A stretch of DNA of 25,139 nucleotides from a virus. The translations under genes were made by a program, and so were the position numbers. A model generated the notes under the pieces. The model was given only the letters and a program-made list of their open reading frames with translations. It was not told the origin of the DNA and did no database searches. Each line of letters begins with the position of its first letter. The stretch's first letter is position 1. Location: positions 1 to 25,139 of the IMG/VR virus record IMGVR_UViG_3300027777_000018. One strand, 5' to 3'. This document shows, piece after piece, positions 13,562-21,425 of this stretch.

Positions 13562-13795
13562 TGGCGTTTCTAGCGTGAGAATGGCATGGCGTTTCTATCC
13601 AACCATTGGCATGCCATTATTTCATCAGAAACAGGGGGGGGTCGCCGAAATCGGTGTCCGCCGTTTATTACCGCGATTGTCCATGTTTACGCGCGTGTCC
13701 GAGTTGTTTGGAGGTCGAAAGTGCCAATATTTGACACTTTGCGTGTGCGTGGTCGCTGGCATCGCATGCGGAGTGTAACAAAATTCCACGCGTCA
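13562..13795. other. Non-coding region before terminase, candidate cos site
   Basis: No credible gene is present between the HNH and TerS genes (two small frames lack support). It holds a direct repeat TGGCGTTTCTA (13562-13572 and 13587-13597, 25-bp period), a 9-bp inverted repeat AATGGCATG/CATGCCATT (13580-13588 and 13610-13618), a run of eight or so G at about 13630, and a near-perfect 21-bp palindrome AAGTGCCAATATTTGACACTT-like (13719-13739, one mismatched pair and a 3-base centre). Repeats between an HNH gene and TerS are what terminase-binding (cosB/cosN) regions look like. Confidence 0.5.
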
Positions 13796-13824
13796 CTTGC
13801 GAGCGAAAATAAAATTGCGAAACT
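13796..13824 (+). promoter_or_regulatory. Promoter/operator-like element, copy B
   Basis: CTTGCGAGCGAAAAT at 13796-13810, followed by a second TTGCGA (13815-13820), 18 bases after the first, as in copy A. TTGCGA could serve as -35, with GAAACT 16 bases later as a poor -10. A start seven bases after this hexamer would coincide with the TerS ATG at 13831, which has no Shine-Dalgarno, so a leaderless message is possible. Confidence 0.55.
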
Positions 13825-13830
13825 GCACGC

Positions 13831-14316
13831 ATGGGAACACGCGGCCCCGCTCCGACACCAACATCAATACTAAATCTAAGAGGATCGCGACGCGGGGCGC
13901 GTCGACTCAAGGGCGAAGTTGTCGGCACTGACGGCACACCGCTGATGTTGCCGTGCATTACTGAGAACATCGAGAGCAAAAGAATCTTTGATCTTGTCGT
14001 GTCACAGATTACTAAGTTAGGCGTTATGAAAGAGCAGGACGGCATCAGCGTCAGCATGCTTGCAAATGAACTCGCTCTCGGGGAGCACGCCGCACACATG
14101 GCTGTCAAGTCAGGTGGCGATGTGATCGAGGGCAAAGGCGGGATACCGATGATGAATCCTTGGGCACGAGCGCGTCGGGAGTCGCGCGACGCGGCGTGGC
14201 GGATCATCACTCACTTCGGTTTGACTGCTTCGAGTCGGGTTGCTTTACAAGGTCAGAAAGCCAGCGGCGATAGCAAAGAAGACACGATCAAAAACTTGTT
14301 CAAGTTCGGATCCTAA
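13831..14316 (+). CDS. terS: Terminase small subunit, P27 family
   Basis: A 161-residue DNA-recognition subunit of the packaging motor. The N-terminus MGTRGPAPTPTSILNLRGS is the characteristic P27-family start (RGPxPxPTxLxxLRG), which fixes the start codon. A helical DNA-binding core follows, with the usual C-terminal segment that contacts the large subunit (ends NLFKFGS). It probably binds the repeats just upstream. The gene overlaps the large subunit frame. Confidence 0.85.
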   Translation: MGTRGPAPTPTSILNLRGSRRGARRLKGEVVGTDGTPLMLPCITENIESKRIFDLVVSQITKLGVMKEQDGISVSMLANELALGEHAAHMAVKSGGDVIEGKGGIPMMNPWARARRESRDAAWRIITHFGLTASSRVALQGQKASGDSKEDTIKNLFKFGS

Positions 14317-15913
14317 GCGATACGACTTGCCCGGCTACGACGCAGTCGCAACTGCGGGCGACGGCGATCACTTCGTGCAATCAAAAGCCGACGCTGCTTT
14401 CGCATTCTTTGCGCAGGCGTTGCAACACAGCAAAGGCAAGTGGGCTGGTCAGCCATTTGAATTGCAGCCGTGGCAAAAGGCAATCGTCGGCAACCTGATC
14501 GGCTGGCAACGCGCCGACGGCACACGCCGCTATCGCTCGGCATACATTGAAGTGGCAAGAAAGCAGGGGAAAAGTCAACTCTGCGCAGGGCTTGCTCTGT
14601 GGTCGCTGCTCGCCAGCGGAGAGAACAGTCCCGAAGTTTACTGCTGTGCATCGAGTCGAGATCAAGCGGCGATCGTCGGCGACGCATGCAAGGCGATGAT
14701 CAGAGCGTGTCCAGCGTTGTCGAGCGTGCTCGAGATCTATCGCAACACGATCACATGCGCAAAGAACAACGGCAAGATCGAAATTTTGTCTAGCGAGTCG
14801 GGGACAAAGCACGGGCGATCTGCCTCAACCCTAATTTTCGATGAGCTTCATACAGCACCAAATCGAGATCTGTGGGATGCAATGCAAACTTCTGTCGGTG
14901 CTCGACAAGAACCACTATCAATCACAATTACAACTGCGGGTCATGACAAACATTCATTGTGCTACGAGCAGCATCAGTACAGTCAGAAAGTCCGTTCGGG
15001 CACTGTCGTCGATCGCTCGCATCTTCCTGTTTTGTTCGGCGCGGACAAAGATGCGGACTGGAAGTCGCCAGCGGTGTGGAAAGCATCTAATCCCAACTTG
15101 GGTGTCAGTGTTGATGAAGCGTTCTTGCAGAGCGAATGTCTTAAGGCGCAAGAGTTGCCCGGTCACGAGATCGCATTCCGACAGTTGTATTTGTGCCAAT
15201 GGACAGAAACAAAGAAGCGATGGATCTCGCTTGAGTCGTGGGCCGCGTGCGCCGCGCCCGAGATCGACGAGCAATACTTTGCGGGCAAGGACATCATAAT
15301 TGCATGCGACTTGTCCACCACGACGGACTTGACTTCCGTGGCTGTGATCAATGTCGACGAAGATGAGAATGTCGCATTTCTTTCATACGCATTCTGTCCC
15401 GAGAACGGCATCCGCAGACGAGCGCGGGTCGATCGAGTTCCCTACGACACTTGGGCATCGCAAGGCTCACTGATCGCCACGCCGGGCGATGTCGTCGATT
15501 ACGAATATGTGGCGCAGAAGATCCGCGACATCTCCAAGATCGCTCGCTCGGTCAAGGCTGTCGGCTACGACCCTTGGAACGCAACGCAGTTTGCAGTCGG
15601 GTTGCAACAAGAAGGTCTGCCAATGCTTGAAGTGCGACAAGGTTATCGCAGTCTCTCAGAAGGTTCTAAAGCACTTGAGGCACTCGTCCTCGGCAAGAAG
15701 TTAAAGCACGCCGCGCATCCAGTCGCCGACTGGTGCATGGCCAACACGATGATCGACACCGATCCCGCAGGCAATATCAAACCATCGAAAAGCAGTTCGA
15801 CGGAGCGCATCGATTGCATCGCCGCGCTCGTCACGGCGCTCGCGTGCATGGTGCACAAAGACGCAGACAACAAAACATCAATCTACGAAGAAGGAAACAT
15901 GCAATGGGTCTAA
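14240..15913 (+). CDS. terL: Terminase large subunit (ATPase and nuclease)
   Basis: Motor that cuts and packages phage DNA. Numbered from TTG 14240 (557 residues): family N-terminus RYDLPGYDAVATAGDGD (27-43), WAGQPFELQPWQ (68-79), Walker A VARKQGKS (105-112), Walker B LIFDE (198-202), coupling motif TTAG (231-234), and nuclease metal ligands Asp357 in IACDLSTTTDLTSV and Asp444 in YDPWNA. The exact start is uncertain. No ATG exists before the conserved N-terminus, TTG 14240 overlaps TerS by 77 bases, and TTG 14327 would cut into the conserved RYDLPGYD segment. No Shine-Dalgarno supports either. The Walker A has Gln in place of the usual Asn (RKNGK to RKQGK). Confidence 0.92.
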   Translation: MLYKVRKPAAIAKKTRSKTCSSSDPKRYDLPGYDAVATAGDGDHFVQSKADAAFAFFAQALQHSKGKWAGQPFELQPWQKAIVGNLIGWQRADGTRRYRSAYIEVARKQGKSQLCAGLALWSLLASGENSPEVYCCASSRDQAAIVGDACKAMIRACPALSSVLEIYRNTITCAKNNGKIEILSSESGTKHGRSASTLIFDELHTAPNRDLWDAMQTSVGARQEPLSITITTAGHDKHSLCYEQHQYSQKVRSGTVVDRSHLPVLFGADKDADWKSPAVWKASNPNLGVSVDEAFLQSECLKAQELPGHEIAFRQLYLCQWTETKKRWISLESWAACAAPEIDEQYFAGKDIIIACDLSTTTDLTSVAVINVDEDENVAFLSYAFCPENGIRRRARVDRVPYDTWASQGSLIATPGDVVDYEYVAQKIRDISKIARSVKAVGYDPWNATQFAVGLQQEGLPMLEVRQGYRSLSEGSKALEALVLGKKLKHAAHPVADWCMANTMIDTDPAGNIKPSKSSSTERIDCIAALVTALACMVHKDADNKTSIYEEGNMQWV

Positions 15914-18099
15914 TCGATCTCATCACACGCGCACTCGGCAAAACTCCGCCACGATCTTTATTCGAGGATTCAACGCCAATCGGACAGCCGATGAGTGGCG
16001 GAATCCAGTCGTATGTTTCATCGTGGGCGTGGACTGGTAAAACGATTTCACCCGACAACGCAATGGAGGCTCCGACGGTTTACGCGTGCGTGCGATTGAT
16101 CTCGCAGACTCTCGCTCGAATGCCGTGGCAAGTTCTGCGCAACAGCGCGGACGGCGCGAGCAATGATGTTACGCATCCTGTGTACCAGCTGCTCAACGGC
16201 GAAGCCAACGAGGACATGACATCGTTTGTGTTTCGTGAGGCGCAGATTTCAGATTGTTTGTTGTACGGCAATTCGTTTGCATTCATCAATCGCAATCCCG
16301 CAGGCACGCCGATCGGACTTGAGCGACTGCGACCCGACCTGATGTACATGATGCGCGACCAAGCCAACCAACCCTATTACCAATACTGGACAGGCAAAGC
16401 AGACGAGAAAGCATCCGAGGAAATTAAGCAACGCAAGTTCAGACCATACGACATTCTCCATGTCGTCGGGCCGGGCGCAGACGGCTTGCTCGGCGAAGCG
16501 GCAATCCATCGCATGCGCGACCTGATCGGCATGGAGTTGGAGTTGCAAGAGTTCACATCTCGATTCTTTGCCAACAACTGTCGCCCCGCAGGCGTGCTCT
16601 CGATGCCGGGCAGACTGAGCGCGGAAGGTGCAAACAGATTGCGCGAGGCATTTGCTCGAGTGCACTCGGGAGCGCAAGGCGCGGGCAAGGTTGCGATTCT
16701 TGAGGAAGGTCTCAAGTACGACGCAATTAGCACCAACGCCAAAGACAGCGACCTCGACAGCATGAAGAAGTTTTGTCGGCAGCAGATCGCCGCTGCATTC
16801 AATGTGCCGTCGCATCGCGTCGGCGACAACGACGGCGTGAGTTACTCGTCAGCCGAACAAGCCAATGCAGTGTTCGTGCAGAGCACGCTTGCGGGTTGGG
16901 CGGCTCGACTCGAGCAAGAAGTCAATCGCAAGTTGATTAAGCGTGGCGACGATGTCACGACCCGCATCTCATTCGATGATCTATTGCGCGGCGACATGTC
17001 GACCCGCTTCAGCGCGTATGCGGTCGCTGTCACAAACGGCATCTTGACACCTAACGAAATCAGATCGCGTGAAGGATTGCCAGCCGTCGAAGGCGGCGAG
17101 TCGATCCGCTTGCCTCTGAACACAAGCACTCCGACTGCGGCTGCACCTGTTTCGCCGAATGTAACCACTGAAACCGAAACACAGATTGAGCCGCCGCAGT
17201 CGGATGTTGTGCCAGCGTCGGTCGACATCGACCCGACTGAGTTGAAGTCGATCCGCGAATGCGGAACAGGCGCAGGCGGATTCCAAGCGGGCAACGACTG
17301 CGCAAAAGGTGGCGGCGAAGGTGGCGAAGGTGGATCAGATAAACCAAAGGGCGACAAGCCTGCCGCAAAGGGAGACAAGCCCTCAAAAGCATTAAGTCCC
17401 AAGGGAAGACCAGCAGGCCCTAATGGAGGCAAGCCGCCAGCAGAAGGTCTTGAGCCACCAAAGCCGCACGATGGATATTTGCCAAAAAATCCAAAGGCGT
17501 TGAATATTGGAGATTCAGATTTCAACGCCAAACAAATGGGATACAAAGTAGAAAAGGTTCCTGCGTCTCTTGCAGATCAATTAGCCAAAAAAACTTTTGT
17601 GAAAATAACTGATTCAAAAGGGAATAGTGCTGTTGTTTCAAATCATGAGTGGACGCAAAGCATGTACGACAATGCAACTGACACTAATGTCAATGAAATA
17701 AAAGTTCCAAAGAGCCGACCAAAACGAGACTCTGAAGAAACACTTGAGTATGCAGTTGATCTTTTTTATCCAACTGCACTGGCGGCGATGACGCGATGCT
17801 GTGAGTCGGAAGCAAAGTACCGCCGAGGCTGTCGATCTGCTGAACGATTGCAGGCTTGGACACCCGATGTCGCACGCATCGCAAGCGAGATCGCCCCGAT
17901 CATGCGCGGGCTATTGGTTTTGCAAGGTCACAGCGACCGCGCAAGCGACGGCATTGCCATCGCCAACGCATTCGCAGAGTCGATCAAGACCGAGGCACGC
18001 AATGCAGACTGGCACAACACAGGACACACCGAGACGGCCGTGGCACTCGCCACGCGCCTGATTCAAGAACTCATTCAAACTAACAAGGAGCAACTATGA
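15904..18099 (+). CDS. HK97-type portal protein with large C-terminal extension
   Basis: Dodecameric channel at the capsid vertex. Start ATG 15904 lies in the end of terL (10-base overlap); the same frame open further upstream is spurious. Of 731 residues, 1 to about 405 match an HK97 portal: TVYACVRLISQTLARMPWQV (58-77), LYGNSFAFINR, DILHVVG, the crown and stem helices up to NEIRSREGLP (384-393). The family normally ends near 400-450. Here follow CGTGAGGFQAGNDCAKGG (453-470), a Gly/Lys/Pro low-complexity linker (470-525), an AT-rich segment of about 80 residues with different codon use (525-607), and a helical C-terminal part (610-731). The extra part may be a virion cargo or internal head protein. 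ATGA overlap couples it to the protease gene. Confidence 0.92.
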   Translation: MGLIDLITRALGKTPPRSLFEDSTPIGQPMSGGIQSYVSSWAWTGKTISPDNAMEAPTVYACVRLISQTLARMPWQVLRNSADGASNDVTHPVYQLLNGEANEDMTSFVFREAQISDCLLYGNSFAFINRNPAGTPIGLERLRPDLMYMMRDQANQPYYQYWTGKADEKASEEIKQRKFRPYDILHVVGPGADGLLGEAAIHRMRDLIGMELELQEFTSRFFANNCRPAGVLSMPGRLSAEGANRLREAFARVHSGAQGAGKVAILEEGLKYDAISTNAKDSDLDSMKKFCRQQIAAAFNVPSHRVGDNDGVSYSSAEQANAVFVQSTLAGWAARLEQEVNRKLIKRGDDVTTRISFDDLLRGDMSTRFSAYAVAVTNGILTPNEIRSREGLPAVEGGESIRLPLNTSTPTAAAPVSPNVTTETETQIEPPQSDVVPASVDIDPTELKSIRECGTGAGGFQAGNDCAKGGGEGGEGGSDKPKGDKPAAKGDKPSKALSPKGRPAGPNGGKPPAEGLEPPKPHDGYLPKNPKALNIGDSDFNAKQMGYKVEKVPASLADQLAKKTFVKITDSKGNSAVVSNHEWTQSMYDNATDTNVNEIKVPKSRPKRDSEETLEYAVDLFYPTALAAMTRCCESEAKYRRGCRSAERLQAWTPDVARIASEIAPIMRGLLVLQGHSDRASDGIAIANAFAESIKTEARNADWHNTGHTETAVALATRLIQELIQTNKEQL

Positions 18100-18659
18100 G
18101 CAACATCGAAACCCGCAAGGCTGGCGCAGTAAAAGTAACCAAGCGAGAAGGCAAACTCGTCCCGGGCGAGCCGCTGGTGCTCGCAGGCGTTGCGGCGAAT
18201 TGGAACCGCTACGACATGGGAACCACATACGAGCGTCTTGAGCCGACTTGCTTTGACGAGTCGATCGCAGCCGACGGCGAGAAGATTGTGCTGCTGTGGA
18301 ACCACGACACCGCCAAGCCGATGGGTCGAGTCAGCGCAGGCAATCTAGATGTGTTTGCTGATGCGGACGGCCTCGGATTCGAGTGCTCGCTTCCCGAGAC
18401 GGATACGAGTGAAGAAGCGCATGCCTTGGTCAGTTCGGGCATTGTGACGCAATGCTCGTTCGGGTTTATCTCGCTTGCCGAAAAGTACGAACCGCCTGCC
18501 AAAGGCGAGACCAAGGGGACGAGAGTGATTCAAAAGGCTCGCCTTTTGGAAATCTCCGTCGTCACCTTTCCCGCAAACGAAGAAGGCACATATGTCGAAG
18601 CCCGAGCCGAGCAACCAAAAGCCAAGAAGCGAAAGATCTATCTGCCTCCACAATTTTGA
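18096..18659 (+). CDS. HK97-type prohead protease
   Basis: A 187-residue serine protease of the HK97/herpesvirus assemblin fold. Catalytic His70 sits in LLWNHD and Ser121 in TQCSFGF, and the conserved LLEISVVTFPAN (150-161, Glu152) follows. It cuts the scaffold-like delta region off the major capsid protein during head maturation; only the second capsid gene (20104) has an obvious delta region. The end is followed by a promoter-like element and a 199-base leader. Confidence 0.9.
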   Translation: MSNIETRKAGAVKVTKREGKLVPGEPLVLAGVAANWNRYDMGTTYERLEPTCFDESIAADGEKIVLLWNHDTAKPMGRVSAGNLDVFADADGLGFECSLPETDTSEEAHALVSSGIVTQCSFGFISLAEKYEPPAKGETKGTRVIQKARLLEISVVTFPANEEGTYVEARAEQPKAKKRKIYLPPQF

Positions 18660-18668
18660 GATTGCCCA

Positions 18669-18697
18669 CTTGCGAGCGAAAATCCGTTTGCGATAAT
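18669..18697 (+). promoter_or_regulatory. Promoter-like element, copy A, upstream of capsid genes
   Basis: CTTGCGAGCGAAAAT at 18669-18683 followed by a second TTGCGA at 18688-18693. Read as a sigma70-type promoter it has TTGCGA (18670-18675), a 16-base spacer and GATAAT (18692-18697), the best promoter match of the three copies. The start would be near 18704, giving a leader of about 155 bases before the first capsid gene. It fits a separate strong promoter for capsid production. Confidence 0.6.
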
Positions 18698-18858
18698 GGG
18701 CTGCATAACTGAATACATCCTCGACCGACGGCGCCAGACGCTGATCGATCACGAGAGTGGACTTCCGCGAACTCCCCGAGAGCACGCAGGTTCAAAAGCG
18801 TACTTAGACCTTCCGCATTTTGACCGCGTGTTTTCTTTTATACACGCAAGGAGTTTGA
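18698..18858 (+). promoter_or_regulatory. Leader of the first capsid gene with hairpin and strong ribosome site
   Basis: No convincing gene is present; an 80-codon frame at 18696-18938 starts on the -10 element and overlaps the capsid gene, so I reject it. At the 3' end are the inverted repeat GCGTGT/ACACGC (18826-18831 and 18842-18847), and within its right arm begins the ribosome site ACGCAAGGAG (18844-18853), with AAGGA ending six bases before ATG. Confidence 0.5.
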
Positions 18859-20004
18859 ATGAACGACAAGAACCAACTCGATCGTGGCGGCGAAGAATAC
18901 GGCCACCTTTTCAAGAATTATTTATTGCGTGGCGCTAAGGGCATGACCGACTCTGAGTTGCGTGCTCTCAGCGAGACCAGCGGCGGCACTGTCCTATTCC
19001 CGACAATTTACTCAAACAAGTTTATGGAAGCGTTGGGCGACGACCAAATCCTTGGTCAAGTGCAAAAGATGGTGATCAATTCGTCCACCTTCTCAATCCC
19101 AATCCTGACTCCAGTAGCTTTGCAGGGCGGTTTCAGTCTGCAAAAGAACCCTGGCGAAGCGGGCACGATCATCGATGCCACAGCAGGATCGCAGACCACA
19201 GTGACCGTTCCAACGATTGCGCTGCCGGGCACGACGACAACAGGCTCGGCAACATCCACGCTGGCGCTCAAGCGCATCAGCGTGATGGTGAAAGTATCGA
19301 ACGAGTTGCTCGAGGATTCGGTCGGTCAAGGCGACGCAAGCGTCGAAAGTTTCATTGTGCGCCAAGCGGCCGCAGATATTTCAACTCAAATTGTCAAGCA
19401 GATTCTCGTTGGCAATGCGACTGGAACACAGACCGCAGGAACGGCAAGCACAGTCGGATCTGATTCGTGCCACGGAATCTACTCAACATGCAGGCGATAC
19501 AGTCGGCAATACCCGACAAGTGATTGGGGTGGCGGCATTAGCAGCACAGCGGTGCGTGACAGCATTCAGTCAATTCTGTTTGGAAACACAAACGCGCAAA
19601 CATTCCCGACTCAGTATTTTAACCGAGCGACACTGATTCTTAATTCCCAACTTGGTCGAACCACGGCTACTACTGGAGTTCAAGGAACACAGATCGTCTC
19701 AGCCGCAAATGCACAAGCGGCATTTGCATACGGCAGCGAACGCAAGATATTTGGCGTGCCGTGGTGCTTGCAAGACATGAGCATCTCAAACACTGGCAAT
19801 GCAGTAATTGCCAGCGGTCAGGAGCCGATGGCAATCCTTGCGGATCTCACACGATATCTATTTGTTTCAAGCAGCGAAGGCGCAACAGTCACAAAACTAA
19901 GCGAAACATTTGCAGAAAATAATCAGACGGCTCTGATTGTTTCCATGCGCTGCGCTGGCGTTCTCGCAGATGTAAAGGCTGCAATGGCTTACGGACTCTC
20001 TTAA
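18859..20004 (+). CDS. HK97-fold capsid protein 1 (no delta region)
   Basis: A 381-residue HK97-fold protein. The start of the mature-type domain, ALSETSGGTVLFPTI (36-50), and the P-domain strand and helix KVSNELLEDS (145-154) match positions AISEASGGTVL and QVSNELVDDA of the second capsid gene at 20104. The C-terminal half (FGVPWCLQDMS, then ILADLTRYLFV) also follows the family plan. It has only about 35 residues before the capsid domain, so it lacks a scaffold region, and it has about 24 more residues between the two shared motifs. It may be the main shell protein using scaffold supplied in trans, or a minor (vertex or decoration-like) capsid subunit. Very strong Shine-Dalgarno. Confidence 0.85.
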   Translation: MNDKNQLDRGGEEYGHLFKNYLLRGAKGMTDSELRALSETSGGTVLFPTIYSNKFMEALGDDQILGQVQKMVINSSTFSIPILTPVALQGGFSLQKNPGEAGTIIDATAGSQTTVTVPTIALPGTTTTGSATSTLALKRISVMVKVSNELLEDSVGQGDASVESFIVRQAAADISTQIVKQILVGNATGTQTAGTASTVGSDSCHGIYSTCRRYSRQYPTSDWGGGISSTAVRDSIQSILFGNTNAQTFPTQYFNRATLILNSQLGRTTATTGVQGTQIVSAANAQAAFAYGSERKIFGVPWCLQDMSISNTGNAVIASGQEPMAILADLTRYLFVSSSEGATVTKLSETFAENNQTALIVSMRCAGVLADVKAAMAYGLS

Positions 20005-20016
20005 TGAATTATTTCA

Positions 20017-20095
20017 CAGACATTCACCGTCGAGCGTGCGTGTCTGTTGCCTCAGCGTTGAGGTAATCGACTCTCGCTCGACACAACAAGAAGGA
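20017..20095 (+). promoter_or_regulatory. Structured leader between the two capsid genes
   Basis: The 99-base gap contains nested inverted repeats: GTCGAGCG (20029-20036) with CGCTCGAC (20075-20082), 8 bp perfect; inside it CCTCA-GCGT-TGAGG (20050-20063), a 4-base-loop hairpin; and an alternative CAGACA/TGTCTG pair (20017-20022, 20041-20046). The two folds compete for the same bases. There is no T-tract, so it is not a classical terminator. The ribosome site AAGGA (20091-20095) for capsid 2 follows directly. It may set the ratio of the two capsid proteins or protect a processed mRNA end. Confidence 0.5.
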
Positions 20096-20103
20096 ATTTT
20101 ATC

Positions 20104-21369
20104 ATGGCAAACGATAGTGGATACAAGGCACTAGTAGAAAAGATGGGCGCTGTGTACGCCGAAATGAAGAAGATGTGCGACGACGCAAACGATAGCGGCG
20201 AAGGCATGTCCGACGCTCTCGAAGCGAAGTACAGCGCGTTGAAGATGCAATACGCATCACTCACAGCGCAACGACAACGCAGTGACGAACTGATGAATGT
20301 TGGCGCGGGTTTCAAGGCTGAGGCTCCCGAGGCCGCGAAACAAATTCGCAATCTTCCCGGTGCTGAGAATGCAAGCAACAAGTCGGGTCGCAACACGGAG
20401 ACCGACGAGTATCGCAACGCTTGGGGCTCATACATTCGCTCAGGTGAATACACCAACCCAATGGAGATCCGCGCAATCAGCGAGGCTTCAGGCGGCACAG
20501 TGTTGCCACCACTTGAGTTTCATAACGCCATAACGACACGACTGAAGACGATGACTGCTATTCGTCAACTTGCCAAGGTGATTTCTATCGGCAGTTATGC
20601 GCGTGAGTTTGCCACCGATAACGCGGCTGGTACTGCGACCTTTGCAACAGAAGGTGGCACAATCACGGAGACTGGTCAAACTTTCCAAAAGGTGACATTG
20701 ACACCAAAGAAGTTGACCGCTCTTTTGCAAGTCTCAAATGAACTTGTCGACGATGCTCCAGCGCGTGGCGCAGGATTCAGCATCGAGTCAATCCTCACCG
20801 AGTCTTTTGCTCGTCTGTTTGCTCAAGCGGAAGAAGCCGCGTTTGTTGGACCAACAGCCGTAACTAACGGTCCTTCAAATCCTTTGTTGGGCGCATCCGT
20901 TGCAAATGTCACGATTGCCACCGGCAAGACCACTGCGACTGCTGGCGGAACAACATTGCTTGCTTCGGAAGTAATTGATTGGGTGTACTCACTTGCTCGT
21001 CAGTACCGCACAAATGCCAGCATCTTGGTTCACGATGCGACACTCGGAAAGTTGCGTCAACTTGGCTCACTCAATGGCTCTGTGAATTACTTCTGGCAAA
21101 ACTCAGGCGCACTCGGCGAGCCTGATCGATTGATGGGTATTCCTGTTTACACATCAGCCGCAATGCCAGTGATGGCTTCTGCTACCAAGATCGGCGTGAT
21201 CGGCGACTTCGGAAACTATTCCGTTCTCGCAGAGCGCGGAACTTACAGCATGCGCGTGTTGAAAGAATTGTACGCGGGCACGGGACAGACTGGATATTTA
21301 GCCACGAATCGTGTGGATTTTTCCATCACGCTCAAAGACGCGTTCAGCGTTCTTGCTACCGCTACCTAA
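20104..21369 (+). CDS. HK97-type major capsid protein 2 (with delta/scaffold region)
   Basis: A 421-residue canonical HK97 major capsid precursor. Residues 1 to about 100 are a charged, coiled-coil delta region (VEKMGAVYAEMKKMCDD..., LEAKYSALKMQYASLTAQR) expected to serve as internal scaffold and be removed by the prohead protease. The shell domain starts around ISEASGGTVLPP (125-136), with the E-loop region near 155-195, QVSNELVDDAPA (209-220) in the P domain, and the closing GIPVYTS / VIGDFGNYSVLAERG / RVDFSITLKDAF pattern near the end. A good ribosome site (AAGGA, eight bases before ATG) supports high expression. This is the best candidate for the main shell subunit. Confidence 0.9.
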   Translation: MANDSGYKALVEKMGAVYAEMKKMCDDANDSGEGMSDALEAKYSALKMQYASLTAQRQRSDELMNVGAGFKAEAPEAAKQIRNLPGAENASNKSGRNTETDEYRNAWGSYIRSGEYTNPMEIRAISEASGGTVLPPLEFHNAITTRLKTMTAIRQLAKVISIGSYAREFATDNAAGTATFATEGGTITETGQTFQKVTLTPKKLTALLQVSNELVDDAPARGAGFSIESILTESFARLFAQAEEAAFVGPTAVTNGPSNPLLGASVANVTIATGKTTATAGGTTLLASEVIDWVYSLARQYRTNASILVHDATLGKLRQLGSLNGSVNYFWQNSGALGEPDRLMGIPVYTSAAMPVMASATKIGVIGDFGNYSVLAERGTYSMRVLKELYAGTGQTGYLATNRVDFSITLKDAFSVLATAT

Positions 21370-21393
21370 TCACTGAACTGAATTGAAACCAAC

Positions 21394-21421
21394 CCTCGGC
21401 TCGCAGAAATGCGTGCCGAGG
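21394..21421 (+). promoter_or_regulatory. GNRA-tetraloop hairpin after capsid genes, hiding the next ribosome site
   Basis: CCTCGGC (21394-21400) pairs with GCCGAGG (21415-21421); inside, after a T-T mismatch, CGCA pairs with TGCG around a GAAA tetraloop (21406-21409). The stem has 11 pairs. Its 3' arm ends in GAGGA, the Shine-Dalgarno of the gene at 21426, so the fold would block that start. No strong T-tract follows, so it may be an attenuator or mRNA-stability element rather than a full terminator. Confidence 0.6.
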
Positions 21422-21425
21422 ATTT

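Noticed and set aside
13586-13873. 95-codon frame before and over the start of TerS
   Set aside because: It spans the repeat-rich cos candidate and the promoter-like element and overlaps the conserved TerS N-terminus.
16842-17546. Long minus-strand frame (234 codons) opposite the portal gene
   Set aside because: It is antisense to clear portal coding sequence; its Pro/Gly/Ser-rich product is the mirror of the low-complexity linker. No minus-strand frame in the window has family support.
18696-18938. 80-codon frame upstream of capsid protein 1
   Set aside because: Its ATG lies on the -10 hexamer, there is no ribosome site, and it runs into the capsid gene in another frame.
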